Positions 1 through 9,192 are shown, counted from the first letter of the stretch. The stretch: DNA of 64,000 bases from Variovorax sp. CF079 (GCF_900101545.1 NZ_FMZU01000001.1:372001-436000), one strand, 5' to 3'. The notes: generated by a model from the sequence alone, not told the origin. A program made the numbers and translations.

Positions 1-710
1 ACAAGGGCTTTGCGAACCAGGGCGACGTGCTGATCAAGTCGCGCCAGGCCAGCGACGCGCTGGGAGCCACCAAGATGGACCGGCCCGAATGGACCACGGT
101 GGACCCGATCACCAAGGAGGTCTACTGCACGCTGACCAACAACAGCAACCGCGGCGCCGCCGGCCAGCCCTTCATGGACGCGGCCAACCCGCGTTCCAAC
201 AACACCATGGGCCAGATCATCCGCTGGAAGGAAGGCGGCGATCTCGATGCCAGCAAGTTCGCCTGGAACCACCTGGTGCTGGCCGGAGACCCGAAGCAGG
301 GCCGCTCGGAAGCGCAGGGCAGCGTCAAGGGCGACACCTTCGGCAGCCCCGACGGCCTGATGGTCGATGCGCGCGGCGTGCTGTGGATCCAGACCGATGC
401 GTCGACCTCGACGCTGGGCAAGGGCGACTACAGCAGCCTGTCCAACAACCAGATGCTGGCCTGCGATCCCACCAAGGGCGAGATCCGCCGCTTCCTGGTC
501 GGCCCGTCGGGCTGTGAAGTCACCGGGCTCACGGCCACGCCCGATCTCAAGACGTTGTTCATCAACATCCAGCATCCGGGCGAGCCTGCCAACGAGCGCA
601 GCGATCCGGAGCGTCCGCTGGCCGTGTCGAAGTGGCCCGACGGCGCCGGCCGGCCGCGCTCGGCGACGGTCGTCATCACCAAGAACGACGGCGGCGTGAT
701 CGGTACCTGA
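1..710 (+). CDS. PhoX-family (DUF839) phosphatase, C-terminal part
   Basis: The reading frame is open from base 3, so the gene starts before the window; only about 236 C-terminal residues are present. They carry features typical of PhoX/DUF839 proteins: RPEW, TNN, a PDGL turn, NNQML, GPSGCEVTG and a final NIQHPGE segment. Known PhoX enzymes are Tat-exported, metal-dependent alkaline phosphatases of the periplasm that release phosphate from organic esters. The N-terminal signal and most metal ligands are outside the window, so activity cannot be judged. The stop lies one base from the stop of the convergent amidase gene, leaving no room for a separate terminator. Confidence 0.85.
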   Translation, partial: KGFANQGDVLIKSRQASDALGATKMDRPEWTTVDPITKEVYCTLTNNSNRGAAGQPFMDAANPRSNNTMGQIIRWKEGGDLDASKFAWNHLVLAGDPKQGRSEAQGSVKGDTFGSPDGLMVDARGVLWIQTDASTSTLGKGDYSSLSNNQMLACDPTKGEIRRFLVGPSGCEVTGLTATPDLKTLFINIQHPGEPANERSDPERPLAVSKWPDGAGRPRSATVVITKNDGGVIGT

Positions 711-711
711 G

Positions 712-1992
712 TCAGCCGGCTGGTTGTGTCAGGACGCGGTGCAGGCTGCCGGCCACGGCCAGCAGCTCGCGCTCGCGCTGCGCATGGCCGACCAGCTGCA
801 TGCCGATCGGCAAGCCTTGCGGCCCCAGCAGGCCGGGCACGGCGACGCAGGGCGCGCCGAGCAGGGTCCAGATGCGGTTGAAGACCGGGTCGCCGGTGGC
901 GGCCAGGCCCGCCGGCGCCTCGCCGGGTGCGGCGGGCACCAGCAGTGCATCGACATCGCGCATCAGCTCGGGTAGCAGGCGGCGGGCGATGGTGGCTTGC
1001 GCCAGCGCCTGTGCGTAGGTCTCGTCGGTGCAGTCGCGGCCGCCTTGCAGCAATGCGCTGAGTGCCGCGCTGAGCTGTTCAGGATGCCGGCGCCATTCGG
1101 TGTCGAGCTGGCGCGCGGCCTCGAAGGCCATCACGGTTTTCTGCGCCTCCACCAGCCCGGCCAATGCGCTGGGCAGGACGATGTCGCCCAGCGTGACGCC
1201 GGCCGCACCGGCCAGCTTCAGCGCCTGCTCGAAGGCCGCGGCGCCGCCGGCATCGATGGCCGGCCATTCGTGCGTGCGGCAAACACCGAGGCGCAGCGCG
1301 CGCGGCGCAGGCGTTGGCAGCGGCGCGAAGGCCATCCCGTTCATCGCACCGCGCATCAGCTCCAGGTCGTCGGCGCTGCGCGCCAGCCAGCCCAGGGTGT
1401 CCAGCGAGGGCGAGAAGGGCTTGATGCCTTCGAGGCTCAGCGCGCCGAAGCTCGGCTTGAGCGCGAACACGCCGCAGAAGGAGGCGGGGCGAATCAGCGA
1501 TCCCGCCGTCTGCGTGCCGAAGGCGATCGGCACCATGCCGTCGGCCACCGCGGCGGCCGAGCCGCTGGACGAGCCGCCGGGCGTATGGGCCGGGTTGTGC
1601 GGGTTGGCCGTGGGTCCGGGCGAGAAGTAGGCGAACTCGGTGGTCACGGTCTTGCCCATCACGAGCGCGCCGGCCGCGCGTGCGAGCGCCACGCAGGCGG
1701 CATCGGCCGCGGGGCGGAAGCCCTCGTAGATCGGCGAGCCGTAGCGCGTGGGCATATCGGCGGTGGCGATGAGATCCTTGACGCCGATCGGCACGCCGCC
1801 CAGCAGACCGGGCCGGCCGCGCGCGTCCAGCGCGCGGGCTGCGGCGATGGCGCCCTCGGTGTCGAGGTGCTGCCAGGCATGGATCAGCGGCTCGCGTTCG
1901 GCGATGCGCTCGAGGGCGTCGCGGGCTGCTGCTTCGGCCGTCATCGTGCCTGCGGCCATGGCCTGGCGCAGGGCGACTGCGGTCAACCCCAT
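712..1992 (-). CDS. Amidase-signature family amidase
   Basis: A 426-residue amidase-signature hydrolase, probably cytoplasmic, that would hydrolyse a C-N amide bond. The Ser-cisSer-Lys triad is visible: Lys72 in GVKDL, the glycine/serine loop TPGGSSSGS (cis-Ser near 141), and Ser165 in TAGSLIRPA. The length suits the family. The ATG overlaps the stop of the upstream oxidoreductase gene by one base (TGATG), so the two are translationally coupled. It is the last gene of the leftward operon that follows the GntR regulator and the dioxygenase. The substrate is unknown; related enzymes act on aryl or aliphatic amides. Confidence 0.85.
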   Translation of the reverse strand: MGLTAVALRQAMAAGTMTAEAAARDALERIAEREPLIHAWQHLDTEGAIAAARALDARGRPGLLGGVPIGVKDLIATADMPTRYGSPIYEGFRPAADAACVALARAAGALVMGKTVTTEFAYFSPGPTANPHNPAHTPGGSSSGSAAAVADGMVPIAFGTQTAGSLIRPASFCGVFALKPSFGALSLEGIKPFSPSLDTLGWLARSADDLELMRGAMNGMAFAPLPTPAPRALRLGVCRTHEWPAIDAGGAAAFEQALKLAGAAGVTLGDIVLPSALAGLVEAQKTVMAFEAARQLDTEWRRHPEQLSAALSALLQGGRDCTDETYAQALAQATIARRLLPELMRDVDALLVPAAPGEAPAGLAATGDPVFNRIWTLLGAPCVAVPGLLGPQGLPIGMQLVGHAQRERELLAVAGSLHRVLTQPAG

Positions 1993-3350
1993 CAGGCGGC
2001 CTTGGCTTGCGCCGGCGCGAACATCGACTCCATCTCGTGGCGGATCTTGTAGGCGTGGGTCGTGGTGTCCATCGCGACGTCGGCCCAGCAGAGGCTCTGA
2101 CCCTTCTTCACCGGGCGCACCAGCTTGATGTTGTGCGCGAGGCCCAGCGGCAGGCCGCCGATGCGCGTCGAGCGTTCGGCCGGCAGCAGCTTGCCCCACA
2201 CGGTGTAGCCGCCTTCGCCGTCGAGCGTCTCGCCCGCCGCGAGGTCGCGCTTGGCGGTGGCCACCACGTCGGCGTTCCAGCAGCTGGCGACGCCGGTCGC
2301 CTCGCCGCGCAGCGCCACGCTCGCGACCGAGACGCCGACCTCCAGCCCGATCAGGTGCCAGCGCTTGTAGAGCGTGAAGTAGCGCCCGCTCGGATCGGTA
2401 TGCGCGTTGTATTCGTCGAAGCAGTTCTTGATGTACTCGGTCTCGGCCTCGACCGTGACCCACACGCCCATGCGGATGTCGTAGGGGATCTTGCGGCCGT
2501 CGGCCTCGAGCGAGGACACCACTTCGACCATGCCCTTGCGTTCGAGCACGCCGCCTTCGTTCTTCGGCCGCGTGACGAAGGGAATGTCTTCCACGCTTGC
2601 CGGCGGATAGAGCAGGCCGTCGGAGGGCACGCCGAGGCCGGTGGCGTTGGCCACCGCAGCGCTTTCGATCGAAGGCTTGGAACCGTCGAGGAAGCTGTTG
2701 AACATCTTCGGGTTGAGCCCGCCGCGCAGCGCCTGCTCGGGCGTGAGACCGTAGTTGCCCCACACGGTCTCGGGCGTCGATTCACTGAAGTGCGGCAGCC
2801 ACTTGTGGCCGCGCCCCGCGGCCACCACGGGAAAGCCGCAGGTGCGAGCCCAGTCGACCAGGTCGCAGATCAGCGCCGGCTGATCGCCGAAGGCGAGCGA
2901 ATACACCACGCCCGCCTGCTGTGCGCGGCGCGCCAGCAGCGGGCCACAGAAGGCATCGGCCTCGACCGTGACGTTGACCACGTGCTTGCCGTGCGCGAAG
3001 GCATCGAGGCAGTGGTCGACCGCGGCCACCGGATTGCCGGTGCACTCGACCACGATGTCGATCGAAGGCTCGCGCGTCACGGCCTGCCAGTCTTCGGTGA
3101 TCCAGGTGCTGCCGGTTTGCAGCGCTTCCTGCACCGAGCGGGCGGCCGCGCGCTCGGGCTTCCAGCCGACGCGTTCGAGGTTGGCGCGCGCCGCGGCGGG
3201 CGAGAGGTCGGCGATGGCGACCAGCTGCACGCCGGGCGTGCGCGGAATCTGCGCCAGGTACATCGAGCCGAACTTGCCGGCGCCGATCAGGCCGATGCGC
3301 ACCGGCTTGCCGTCGGCCGCGCGTTGTTGGAGTCGGGTGTAAAGGCTCAT
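1992..3350 (-). CDS. NAD(P)-dependent oxidoreductase with C-terminal SAF domain
   Basis: A 452-residue protein with an N-terminal Rossmann fold (IGLIGAGKFGSMYL, about residues 19-32), a homoserine-dehydrogenase-like middle containing a VECTGNP motif, and a C-terminal SAF/AFP-like domain ending in a basic LVRPVKKGQ stretch. Such proteins are often annotated as FlgA-like or as homoserine dehydrogenase because of these parts, but this context is catabolic, not flagellar or threonine-biosynthetic. The start is chosen because GGAAG lies five bases before this ATG; a longer frame runs into a dispersed repeat. It sits between the dioxygenase and amidase genes. The true substrate is not known. Confidence 0.75.
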   Translation of the reverse strand: MSLYTRLQQRAADGKPVRIGLIGAGKFGSMYLAQIPRTPGVQLVAIADLSPAAARANLERVGWKPERAAARSVQEALQTGSTWITEDWQAVTREPSIDIVVECTGNPVAAVDHCLDAFAHGKHVVNVTVEADAFCGPLLARRAQQAGVVYSLAFGDQPALICDLVDWARTCGFPVVAAGRGHKWLPHFSESTPETVWGNYGLTPEQALRGGLNPKMFNSFLDGSKPSIESAAVANATGLGVPSDGLLYPPASVEDIPFVTRPKNEGGVLERKGMVEVVSSLEADGRKIPYDIRMGVWVTVEAETEYIKNCFDEYNAHTDPSGRYFTLYKRWHLIGLEVGVSVASVALRGEATGVASCWNADVVATAKRDLAAGETLDGEGGYTVWGKLLPAERSTRIGGLPLGLAHNIKLVRPVKKGQSLCWADVAMDTTTHAYKIRHEMESMFAPAQAKAA

Positions 3351-3364
3351 GTGCTTCCTAGTAA

Positions 3365-3457
3365 CCGTTCGCACTGAGCTTGTCGAAGTGCTGCGTCGAT
3401 CGCCTGCGGCTTCGACCCTTCGACCGGCTCAGGGCAGGCCGAGCTCAGCCCGAACGG
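3365..3457. repeat. Palindromic dispersed repeat, copy 1
   Basis: A 93-base imperfect palindrome bounded by CCGTTCG and CGAACGG. It contains CTGAGCTTGTCGA on one arm and CTTCGACCGGCTCAGG on the other, and nearly fills the gap between the dioxygenase and oxidoreductase genes. A second copy with the same ends and core lies at 52655-52738. It resembles the widespread TTCGACAAGCTCAGG-type repeats of many proteobacteria. Here it interrupts an operon and could fold in the mRNA. Confidence 0.8.
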
Positions 3458-3467
3458 ATGGTGGTGT

Positions 3468-4373
3468 TCAGGCGGCGGCGAATTCCAGTTCATCCAGTGA
3501 AGTGCGCAGCGCGCTCTCGGGCAGGCCGTTCTTCCACGGCACCTCGACCGGGTAGGGCTTCAGCAGGCAGTCGTCCGGCAGCATCTCGATCGGCGTGAAG
3601 TCGCGGTGCGCGATGTACTCGGGCCGCTTGAAGCGCCGGATGTGGTTGCTGACCGCGCATAGGCTCAGGTACACGGCCACGCGGTCGAAGGGCGAGAGGT
3701 TGCTGCCCGAGGCATGCACGAGGCAGCTGTGGAACAGGATCATCGAGCCGGCGGGGCCCTTGGGCGAGACGATGCCACCCCCGACGTGGCGGCCCGCCGC
3801 GTCGTAGTGCCCTTTGCCACCCGCGCGATCCACCAACTGGCGGATCAGGTCGTTGTCGACCGTCCACAACGGATAGCTCGTCGTCGTGAGATCGTGCTTG
3901 GCTTCGACCACGCCCTTCACATGGCTGCCGGGAATGAACATCAGCGGGCCGTTGTGCTCGTTCACGTCGTCGAGAAAGATCGCGACGTTCATCGCGCGCT
4001 CGGTGGGCATCAGGTCGTCGTTGAGCCAGGTGCCGTAGTCCTGGTGCCATTGCCAGACGTCGCCCTCGAAGGCCATCTTGCCGTTGATCTTGAACTGGTG
4101 CATGTAGACCTGTTCCTCGAACAGATCGCTCACCGGGCCCACCATGCGCGGATGGCGCGCAAGGCGCGCGAAGGGCTCGCTGATCAGGTGCGCGGCGAAA
4201 TTGGTGCGCACGGCGTCCGAGCCTTTCTCGCGCACGTTGAAGGCCTCGCGCCGGCTATAGAGCTCGGGCACTGCGTCCGTGAGCACCTTGGTCTCTTCGG
4301 CAGAGAAGTGGCCGGGGAAGAAGAGGTAGCCGTCGCGCTCGAACTGCGCGCGCTGCTCGGGGCTGAGTCTCAT
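3468..4373 (-). CDS. Phytanoyl-CoA/ectoine hydroxylase-like Fe(II)/2OG dioxygenase
   Basis: A 301-residue non-haem iron dioxygenase. The facial triad is visible: His110 and Asp112 in QWHQDYGTW and a distal His220 in LVHASGSN, with Arg231 placed to bind 2-oxoglutarate. The HQDYGTW...LMP stretch is close to the signature of ectoine hydroxylase (EctD), but no ectoine genes are nearby, so hydroxylation of another small substrate is more likely. The ATG overlaps the stop of the GntR gene by four bases and is preceded by AGGAG. It is probably the first catabolic gene of this operon. Confidence 0.8.
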   Translation of the reverse strand: MRLSPEQRAQFERDGYLFFPGHFSAEETKVLTDAVPELYSRREAFNVREKGSDAVRTNFAAHLISEPFARLARHPRMVGPVSDLFEEQVYMHQFKINGKMAFEGDVWQWHQDYGTWLNDDLMPTERAMNVAIFLDDVNEHNGPLMFIPGSHVKGVVEAKHDLTTTSYPLWTVDNDLIRQLVDRAGGKGHYDAAGRHVGGGIVSPKGPAGSMILFHSCLVHASGSNLSPFDRVAVYLSLCAVSNHIRRFKRPEYIAHRDFTPIEMLPDDCLLKPYPVEVPWKNGLPESALRTSLDELEFAAA

Positions 4374-5065
4374 GCGGTATCTCCTGCTTGGGTGGGGGTG
4401 TGGGCGGAAAGACGTTCGGCCAGCCGCATGCCGAGGGTTCGACTGGCCTGCGCGCCGTGCTCCTCGCTGAGGCGTGCGGCGGTATCGGCATCGCCGGCCG
4501 CGATGGCGCGGGCGATCGCCTCGTGCTCGTCCCACAGCGACTCGCGCTGCGGCACGGACTGCAGCACCGCGCCCATGGCACGGCGCAGGTGGCGCCAGTG
4601 CTGGTCGGCGCTTTGCGCGATCAGCGGGTTACCGGATGCGACGTAGATGGCATGGTGAAAAGCCATGTCGGCATCGATCATGGCTTCGACGCTGCGGCCG
4701 CGCGCGGCACGGCGGCCGCGCTCGATCAGCTTGGGATCGATCTTGAAGCGCTGCTCGGCCGCGAGCCGCGCCGCCAGCACGTCGAGCGCGCCGCGCACCT
4801 GGTAGACCTTGGCGGTCCATTCGGCATCGAGCGGCGCGACCAAGAGGCCGCGGCCCGGCGCGTCGAGCACGAAGCCGTCTTTCTTCAAGAGGCGCAGCGC
4901 CTGCAGCACCGGCTGGCGCGAGACGGCCAGGCGCCTGGCCAGGTCTTCCTGCGTGATGCGCTCGCCGGGCGCCAGCGAACCGCCGCTGATGGCGTCGAGC
5001 AACGCGCGGTAGACCTGGTCGACGAGGTCGGGGGCGGCGGCGATCTGGACGAGCTGGGCGGGCAT
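4370..5065 (-). CDS. GntR-family regulator, FCD (FadR) type
   Basis: A 231-residue regulator with an N-terminal winged helix (about residues 15-75; recognition region [17 protein letters not shown]) and a C-terminal all-helical FCD domain containing the metal-ligand-like D-x-x-FH pattern ([10 protein letters not shown]). It is the promoter-proximal gene of the leftward operon, overlapping the dioxygenase start by ATGA. A palindrome 20 bases upstream of its ATG is a plausible operator, suggesting autoregulation of the whole operon. The effector is probably a pathway acid or intermediate, which is inference. Confidence 0.85.
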   Translation of the reverse strand: MPAQLVQIAAAPDLVDQVYRALLDAISGGSLAPGERITQEDLARRLAVSRQPVLQALRLLKKDGFVLDAPGRGLLVAPLDAEWTAKVYQVRGALDVLAARLAAEQRFKIDPKLIERGRRAARGRSVEAMIDADMAFHHAIYVASGNPLIAQSADQHWRHLRRAMGAVLQSVPQRESLWDEHEAIARAIAAGDADTAARLSEEHGAQASRTLGMRLAERLSAHTPTQAGDTA

Positions 5066-5084
5066 CGGCGGGGTCGTTCTGAAC

Positions 5085-5096
5085 TCTGTATACAGA
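5085..5096. promoter_or_regulatory. Probable GntR operator palindrome
   Basis: TCTGTATACAGA is a perfect 12-base palindrome 20 bases upstream of the gntR start. Its TGTATACA core fits the TNGTNTACNA-type sites bound by FCD-type GntR proteins. Nothing else faces this site, so it most likely controls the gntR-dioxygenase-oxidoreductase-amidase operon. Confidence 0.65.
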
Positions 5097-5121
5097 ATAC
5101 GACGAGCGGCGACGGCTGCGA

Positions 5122-5139
5122 CCTGGGGCTTACCCCAGG
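5122..5139 (-). terminator. Hairpin after the ABC ATPase gene
   Basis: CCTGGGG and CCCCAGG form a seven-base stem with a four-base loop, just past the stop of the leftward ATPase gene. There is no clear T tract, so termination would be weak or factor-assisted. Confidence 0.4.
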
Positions 5140-5146
5140 CCGGGGA

Positions 5147-5794
5147 TCAGGCCCGGATGCCGCCCGCGCTCAGATGCAGCACGCGGCCCGCACGCGCCGC
5201 GGCCGCCTCGGAATGCGTCACCAGCACCAGCGAAGCGCCGTGCTCGCGCGTCTGCGCCAGCAGCACGTCCATCACCTTCGCGGCGGTCTTCGGATCGAGA
5301 TTGCCGGTCGGCTCGTCGGCCAGGAGCAGCGCCGGTCGATGCACCAGTGCGCGCGCGATGGCCACGCGCTGCAGCTGGCCGCCGCTCAGCTGCTGGGGCA
5401 AGCGCTCGCCGAGACCGCCCAGCCCGACCGCGTCGAGCATGTGCGCCACGCGCGCTGCGTCGGGTTGCGCGAGCAGCATCAGCGGCAGCGCGACGTTCTG
5501 CGCCACGTCCAGGTGCGGCAGCACATGGAAGGCCTGGAACACGAAGCCGACGTGTTTGCGGCGCCACAGCGCGCGCGCCTCGGCATCGAGCGCGCCGATG
5601 TCGATGCCGTCGTGCACGACGCTGCCGGCGTCCCAGCTGTCGAGCCCGGCCATGCAGTTGAGCAGGGTGGACTTGCCGACACCCGATTCGCCGACGACGG
5701 CGACGAACTCGCCCGGCGCGACTTCGAGCGACACCTGCTCGAACACGGTCGCGTCGCCGTAGCGCTTGGCCAGCTCGCTGATCCGCAGCGTCAT
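5147..5794 (-). CDS. LolD/FtsE-like ABC transporter ATPase (orphan)
   Basis: A 215-residue ATPase of the MacB/LolD class. Walker A is GESGVGKST (about residues 36-44), the signature is [16 protein letters not shown], Walker B is [12 protein letters not shown], and the H-loop is LVTHS. The family energises lipoprotein release or peptide/drug export together with a FtsX-like permease. No permease gene is adjacent or elsewhere in the window, so the partner must be encoded elsewhere. The ATG overlaps the miaA stop by four bases, so it is translated as the second gene of a miaA transcript. Confidence 0.85.
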   Translation of the reverse strand: MTLRISELAKRYGDATVFEQVSLEVAPGEFVAVVGESGVGKSTLLNCMAGLDSWDAGSVVHDGIDIGALDAEARALWRRKHVGFVFQAFHVLPHLDVAQNVALPLMLLAQPDAARVAHMLDAVGLGGLGERLPQQLSGGQLQRVAIARALVHRPALLLADEPTGNLDPKTAAKVMDVLLAQTREHGASLVLVTHSEAAAARAGRVLHLSAGGIRA

Positions 5795-6723
5795 GCGATC
5801 TCGCACACCTGCTGCACGATGCGCTCTATCGCATCGGGCGCCTCGGCCGCGATCACGCGGCGTTCGGGCATGCTGCGCAGCCAGGTGATCTGGCGCTTGG
5901 CCAGTTGGCGCGTCGCAGCGATGCCGCGTTCCCGCAGTTCGGCCATGGGAAAGAGGCCGTCCAGCGCCTCCCAGGCCTGGCGATAGCCGACGCTGCGCAT
6001 CGAGGGCAGCTCGGGCGCGAGATCGCCGCGCGCGCGCAGGGCCCGCACCTCGTCGAGGAAGCCGCCCGCGAGCATCGCGTCGAAGCGTTCGGCGATGCGA
6101 TGGTGCAGCCAGGCGCGCTCGGTGGGTTCGAGCGAGAAGAGCGCGATCGGCGGCATTCCGCCCGCTCCTTGCTCGGCGTGGAAGCTGGCCATGGTGCGGC
6201 CGCTTGTCAGCCACACCTCCAGCGCGCGTTGGATGCGCTGGCTGTCGTTGGGCGCGAGCCGCGCGGCGGTGACGGCATCGACTTCGGCCAGCCTGGCATG
6301 CATTGCAGGCCAGCCCAGCGCGGTGGCTTCGGATTCGAGCTGCCGGCGCACGGCAGGGTCGGCCGCGGGCATGGCATCGATGCCGTCGGCGAGCGCCTTG
6401 AAGTAGAGCATGGTGCCGCCCACCAGCAGCGGCAACCGGCCGCGCGCGCGGATCTCGGCGATGAGCCGCGTGGCGTCGGCCACGAAGGCGGCCGCGCTGT
6501 AGGGCTCGCGCGGATCGCGGATGTCGATCAGGTGGTGCGGCGCTTCCGCGCGCTCGGCGGGCGTGGGCTTGGCGGTGCCGATGTCCATGCCGCGGTAGAC
6601 CAGGGCCGAATCGACGCTGACGATCTCGACCGGCCGCACGCGCGCGATCGCGAGTGCGGCCGCGGTCTTGCCCGATGCAGTCGGGCCCGCCAGCGCGACG
6701 TAACTTGCCCCCACGCTCGGCAC
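5791..6723 (-). CDS. miaA: tRNA dimethylallyltransferase
   Basis: MiaA transfers a dimethylallyl group to N6 of A37 in tRNAs that read UNN codons. The P-loop GPTASGKT, the [17 protein letters not shown] loop, [13 protein letters not shown] and the C-terminal [12 protein letters not shown] helix are all present. I choose a GTG start (310 residues) because GAGGA lies eight bases upstream and the protein then begins just before the P-loop like other MiaA. A longer frame to an ATG at 6798 would add 25 residues encoded by a GC-rich palindrome and would overlap the upstream exporter gene. Confidence 0.9.
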   Translation of the reverse strand: MPSVGASYVALAGPTASGKTAAALAIARVRPVEIVSVDSALVYRGMDIGTAKPTPAERAEAPHHLIDIRDPREPYSAAAFVADATRLIAEIRARGRLPLLVGGTMLYFKALADGIDAMPAADPAVRRQLESEATALGWPAMHARLAEVDAVTAARLAPNDSQRIQRALEVWLTSGRTMASFHAEQGAGGMPPIALFSLEPTERAWLHHRIAERFDAMLAGGFLDEVRALRARGDLAPELPSMRSVGYRQAWEALDGLFPMAELRERGIAATRQLAKRQITWLRSMPERRVIAAEAPDAIERIVQQVCEIA

Positions 6724-6738
6724 TGGCGTGTCCTCGTT

Positions 6739-6753
6739 GCCCCCAAAGGGGGC
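6739..6753. repeat. GC-rich palindrome between MFS gene and miaA
   Basis: GCCCCCAAAGGGGGC is a perfect stem of six base pairs with an AAA loop. It lies between the exporter stop and the preferred miaA start, followed by a CCTTGGGGCGGCCC element. I think this is a short intergenic element common in Comamonadaceae; it may help end the exporter message. Confidence 0.5.
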
Positions 6754-6787
6754 GCTCACGCCTTGGGGCGGCCCAGCGGCGCTCGGC

Positions 6788-8035
6788 TCAATGCCCATGC
6801 GCCTCGCCGTACTTGCGCACCAGCGTCCAGGCGATCAGCGCGATGCACACGCTCCAGAACCACATGCCGAGCGCGAGCGGCATCACGGTGCCGTCCATGT
6901 GCGCGCCGAGCCAGCCGCCGATGCCGAAGGCCGCCAGCATCATCAAAAAGCCATTGAGCGCCGAGGCCGCGCCGGCAGCCTGCGGAAAGGGGCCGACCGC
7001 ACCGGTCTGGCCGCAGGGCTGGTGCACGCCGTGCGCCAGCATGATCAGCGTGAGCGGTGCCACGATGGCGGCGACCGAGTGCACGCCGGCCAGCGCCAGC
7101 AGGCCCATCGCGCTGCCGCCGGTCAGCGTCAGCAGCGACGCGCGCGCCACGCTGCCGCGCACGCCGTAGCGCGGCAGCCAGCGCCGGCAGACGAAGGTGC
7201 CCGCGATGTAGGCGAGCGAGCTCCACAGCATCACCAGGCCGTACTGCGTCTTCGTGAGGCCGAGCACCTGGATGAAAACAAAGGACGAGGCGGCGAGAAA
7301 GGTGAAGAGCAGGCCATAGGCCGCCGTCGTCAGCGCCGAGAAGGCGAGGAAGGTCGGGTTGCGCAGCACCATTGCCCAGGTGGAGAAGAGCGTGGCCAGG
7401 CGCAGCGCATCGGGGTTGGGGCGCACCAGCGTTTCGCCGAAGCGCAGCGCGATCAGCGCGAGCGTGACGGCACCGAAGAGTGCCGGCGCCAGCAGCGCGA
7501 TGCGCCAGCCGAACAGGTCGGACACCAGGCCGCCCACCGGTGCGCACAGGCAGGCGATCAGGCCGAGGCCGGTGAGCGCACGCGACATGACGCGTGCGCC
7601 GTCGGCCGGTTGGTAGAGATCGCGCACGATCGCGCGCGCTGCCATCACCGCGGCACCCATGGCCGCGCCCTGCAGCGTGCGCCAGACGATCAGCAGCTCG
7701 ATCGACGGCGCGACGGCGCCGCCGAGGCTCGCCACCACATAGCCGCCCAGGCCCCACAGCAGCACGGGCCGGCGTCCGAAGCGGTCGGACAGCGGGCCGA
7801 ACACGAGCTGCGCGCAGCCGAAAGCCAAGAGCAGCGCGCTCAGCGTGAGCTGCGCCTGCGACATGCGCGCGCCGAAGCCGCTGGTCAGGGCAGGGAGCGC
7901 GGGCAGGTAGAGATCGGTGGTGACGGGCTGGATGCCCAGCAGCAAGGCCAGCGTGAGCACGACCAGCGCGGGCGACATGGCCGTTGCACTCGGCGCTGAT
8001 TGCGAGAGGGCCGGTGCGTCGGGAGGGGGCGGCAT
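6788..8035 (-). CDS. Bcr/CflA-family MFS exporter
   Basis: A 415-residue inner-membrane protein with about 12 hydrophobic segments. The [12 protein letters not shown] motif in the first helix and the loop [14 protein letters not shown] are characteristic of the Bcr/CflA drug:proton antiporters, which export bicyclomycin, chloramphenicol or similar compounds. An in-frame ATG 19 codons downstream (MSPALVV) gives a start closer to the first membrane helix and is a credible alternative. The substrate cannot be read from sequence. Confidence 0.85.
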   Translation of the reverse strand: MPPPPDAPALSQSAPSATAMSPALVVLTLALLLGIQPVTTDLYLPALPALTSGFGARMSQAQLTLSALLLAFGCAQLVFGPLSDRFGRRPVLLWGLGGYVVASLGGAVAPSIELLIVWRTLQGAAMGAAVMAARAIVRDLYQPADGARVMSRALTGLGLIACLCAPVGGLVSDLFGWRIALLAPALFGAVTLALIALRFGETLVRPNPDALRLATLFSTWAMVLRNPTFLAFSALTTAAYGLLFTFLAASSFVFIQVLGLTKTQYGLVMLWSSLAYIAGTFVCRRWLPRYGVRGSVARASLLTLTGGSAMGLLALAGVHSVAAIVAPLTLIMLAHGVHQPCGQTGAVGPFPQAAGAASALNGFLMMLAAFGIGGWLGAHMDGTVMPLALGMWFWSVCIALIAWTLVRKYGEAHGH

Positions 8036-8078
8036 GCGCCCAAGGGTAACAAAGCCGGCGCGGCGGGCGCCGGCGGCC

Positions 8079-9032
8079 CTAAATCGCCTGGCCGGACGAC
8101 TGGGCTTGCTGCTGCAGGACGGTCGCGGGCCCGGCCGGGGCCGGTGCGCTGCTGCTGCCGTCGCCGGCGGCCATCTCGGTCGGCGGCTCCTTCATGCGAA
8201 ACAGCTGCGACAGGGCGGCGCGGTACTGCGCCTGGCCCACCGAACCGGTGCTGTGGTGCGAGCCGCCCTCGACCAGCACGAACTGCTTGGGCACCGTGGC
8301 CGCCTCGTAGAGCTTGCGGCCCAGGGTCGGGTTGATCAGGCTGTCGGCAGCGCCATGCACCACCAGCAGCGGGGCGCCGATGTTCTTGACCTTGCTGACC
8401 GCCTCGAAGCGCTGGGTGATGAAGGGACCGAAGGGCAGCCAGCCCCATTTGAAGCTGCTCACCACGTCGGCGATGGAAGTGAAGGTGCTCTCGACGATGG
8501 TGCCGCTCTCGTCGTTCACCCGCGAGGCCAGGTCGATGCCGATCGCGCCGCCCAGCGAGTGGCCGAAGATGTAGCGCGGCTGCTGGGGATGCCGTGCCGC
8601 GAGCCAGATCCATGCGGCGCGCGCGTCTTCGCGGGCCGAGTCTTCCGAGGGCAGCGCCTTGCTGCTCTTGCCGAAGCCGCGGTAGTCGATGGCCAGCACC
8701 GAGAAGCCCAGCTCGTGCATGCGCCGCATGCGCGGTGCCGAGCCCGCCACGTTGTAGCGCGCGCCGTGCAGGTAGAGCAGCACGGGCGTGTTGGCCGACT
8801 CAGGCGCGCCGCCGAGCCAGAGGCCGTGCAGGCGGGCCGGTCGGCCCGTGACGGAGGACTGGAAGTCGATCCAGACATGGTCCATGCCCTCGGTCATGGA
8901 TTCGGAATTGCCCCAGCTGCGGTCGCTCGGCTGGAAGATCCATTCGCGCTGCCGCTCGTCGAGGGTGGAGCAGCCGGCCGCCAGCAAGGCGACCAGCGCT
9001 GTAGCGGATGCGAAGAGGGACCAGGATTTCAT
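8079..9032 (-). CDS. Alpha/beta-hydrolase lipoprotein
   Basis: A 317-residue protein with a lipoprotein signal ending LLAAGC, so it is probably membrane-anchored. The hydrolase fold is clear: an oxyanion region LYLHGARYN, the nucleophile elbow GHSLGG, a likely acid in GAADSLINP and the catalytic His in GGSHHST. It resembles serine aminopeptidase/acyl-esterase relatives (BEM46-like). The C-terminal 40 residues are Ala/Pro/Gln-rich and probably disordered. The ATG is chosen over an upstream TTG two codons earlier because it starts at the signal peptide. Confidence 0.8.
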   Translation of the reverse strand: MKSWSLFASATALVALLAAGCSTLDERQREWIFQPSDRSWGNSESMTEGMDHVWIDFQSSVTGRPARLHGLWLGGAPESANTPVLLYLHGARYNVAGSAPRMRRMHELGFSVLAIDYRGFGKSSKALPSEDSAREDARAAWIWLAARHPQQPRYIFGHSLGGAIGIDLASRVNDESGTIVESTFTSIADVVSSFKWGWLPFGPFITQRFEAVSKVKNIGAPLLVVHGAADSLINPTLGRKLYEAATVPKQFVLVEGGSHHSTGSVGQAQYRAALSQLFRMKEPPTEMAAGDGSSSAPAPAGPATVLQQQAQSSGQAI

Positions 9033-9146
9033 GGGCAAGGCTGAAAGACAGGTGCTCGGCCGGAAAGTTCAACAAAAGACTGCATGCAACGTGCGTGCCC
9101 GGTTTGTCGATGACCCCTGAAAACCCTCGGTTACGTGACCAACAGA

Positions 9147-9169
9147 TGCCAAATGTGAGGAATTTGGCA
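9147..9169. terminator. Inverted repeat after mutL
   Basis: TGCCAAAT and ATTTGGCA form an eight-base stem with a seven-base loop, 24 bases past the mutL stop and upstream of the hydrolase gene. CTTTT follows on the plus strand; the minus strand has only a weak T-rich tail. It may be a terminator or an operator. Confidence 0.4.
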
Positions 9170-9192
9170 GCTTTTCCCCGGCGCTCGCGGGT

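Noticed and set aside
1992..3350. Homoserine dehydrogenase or flagellar FlgA
   Set aside because: The Rossmann and SAF parts give such names, but there are no threonine or flagellar genes nearby, and the operon is catabolic.
3468..4373. True ectoine hydroxylase
   Set aside because: Motifs are close, but no ectABC or osmotic-stress genes are present and the gene is in a GntR-controlled catabolic operon.
5085..5096. LexA box lookalike upstream of gntR
   Set aside because: CTGTATACAG has only four bases between CTG and CAG; LexA sites need ten. The TGTATACA core fits a GntR operator.
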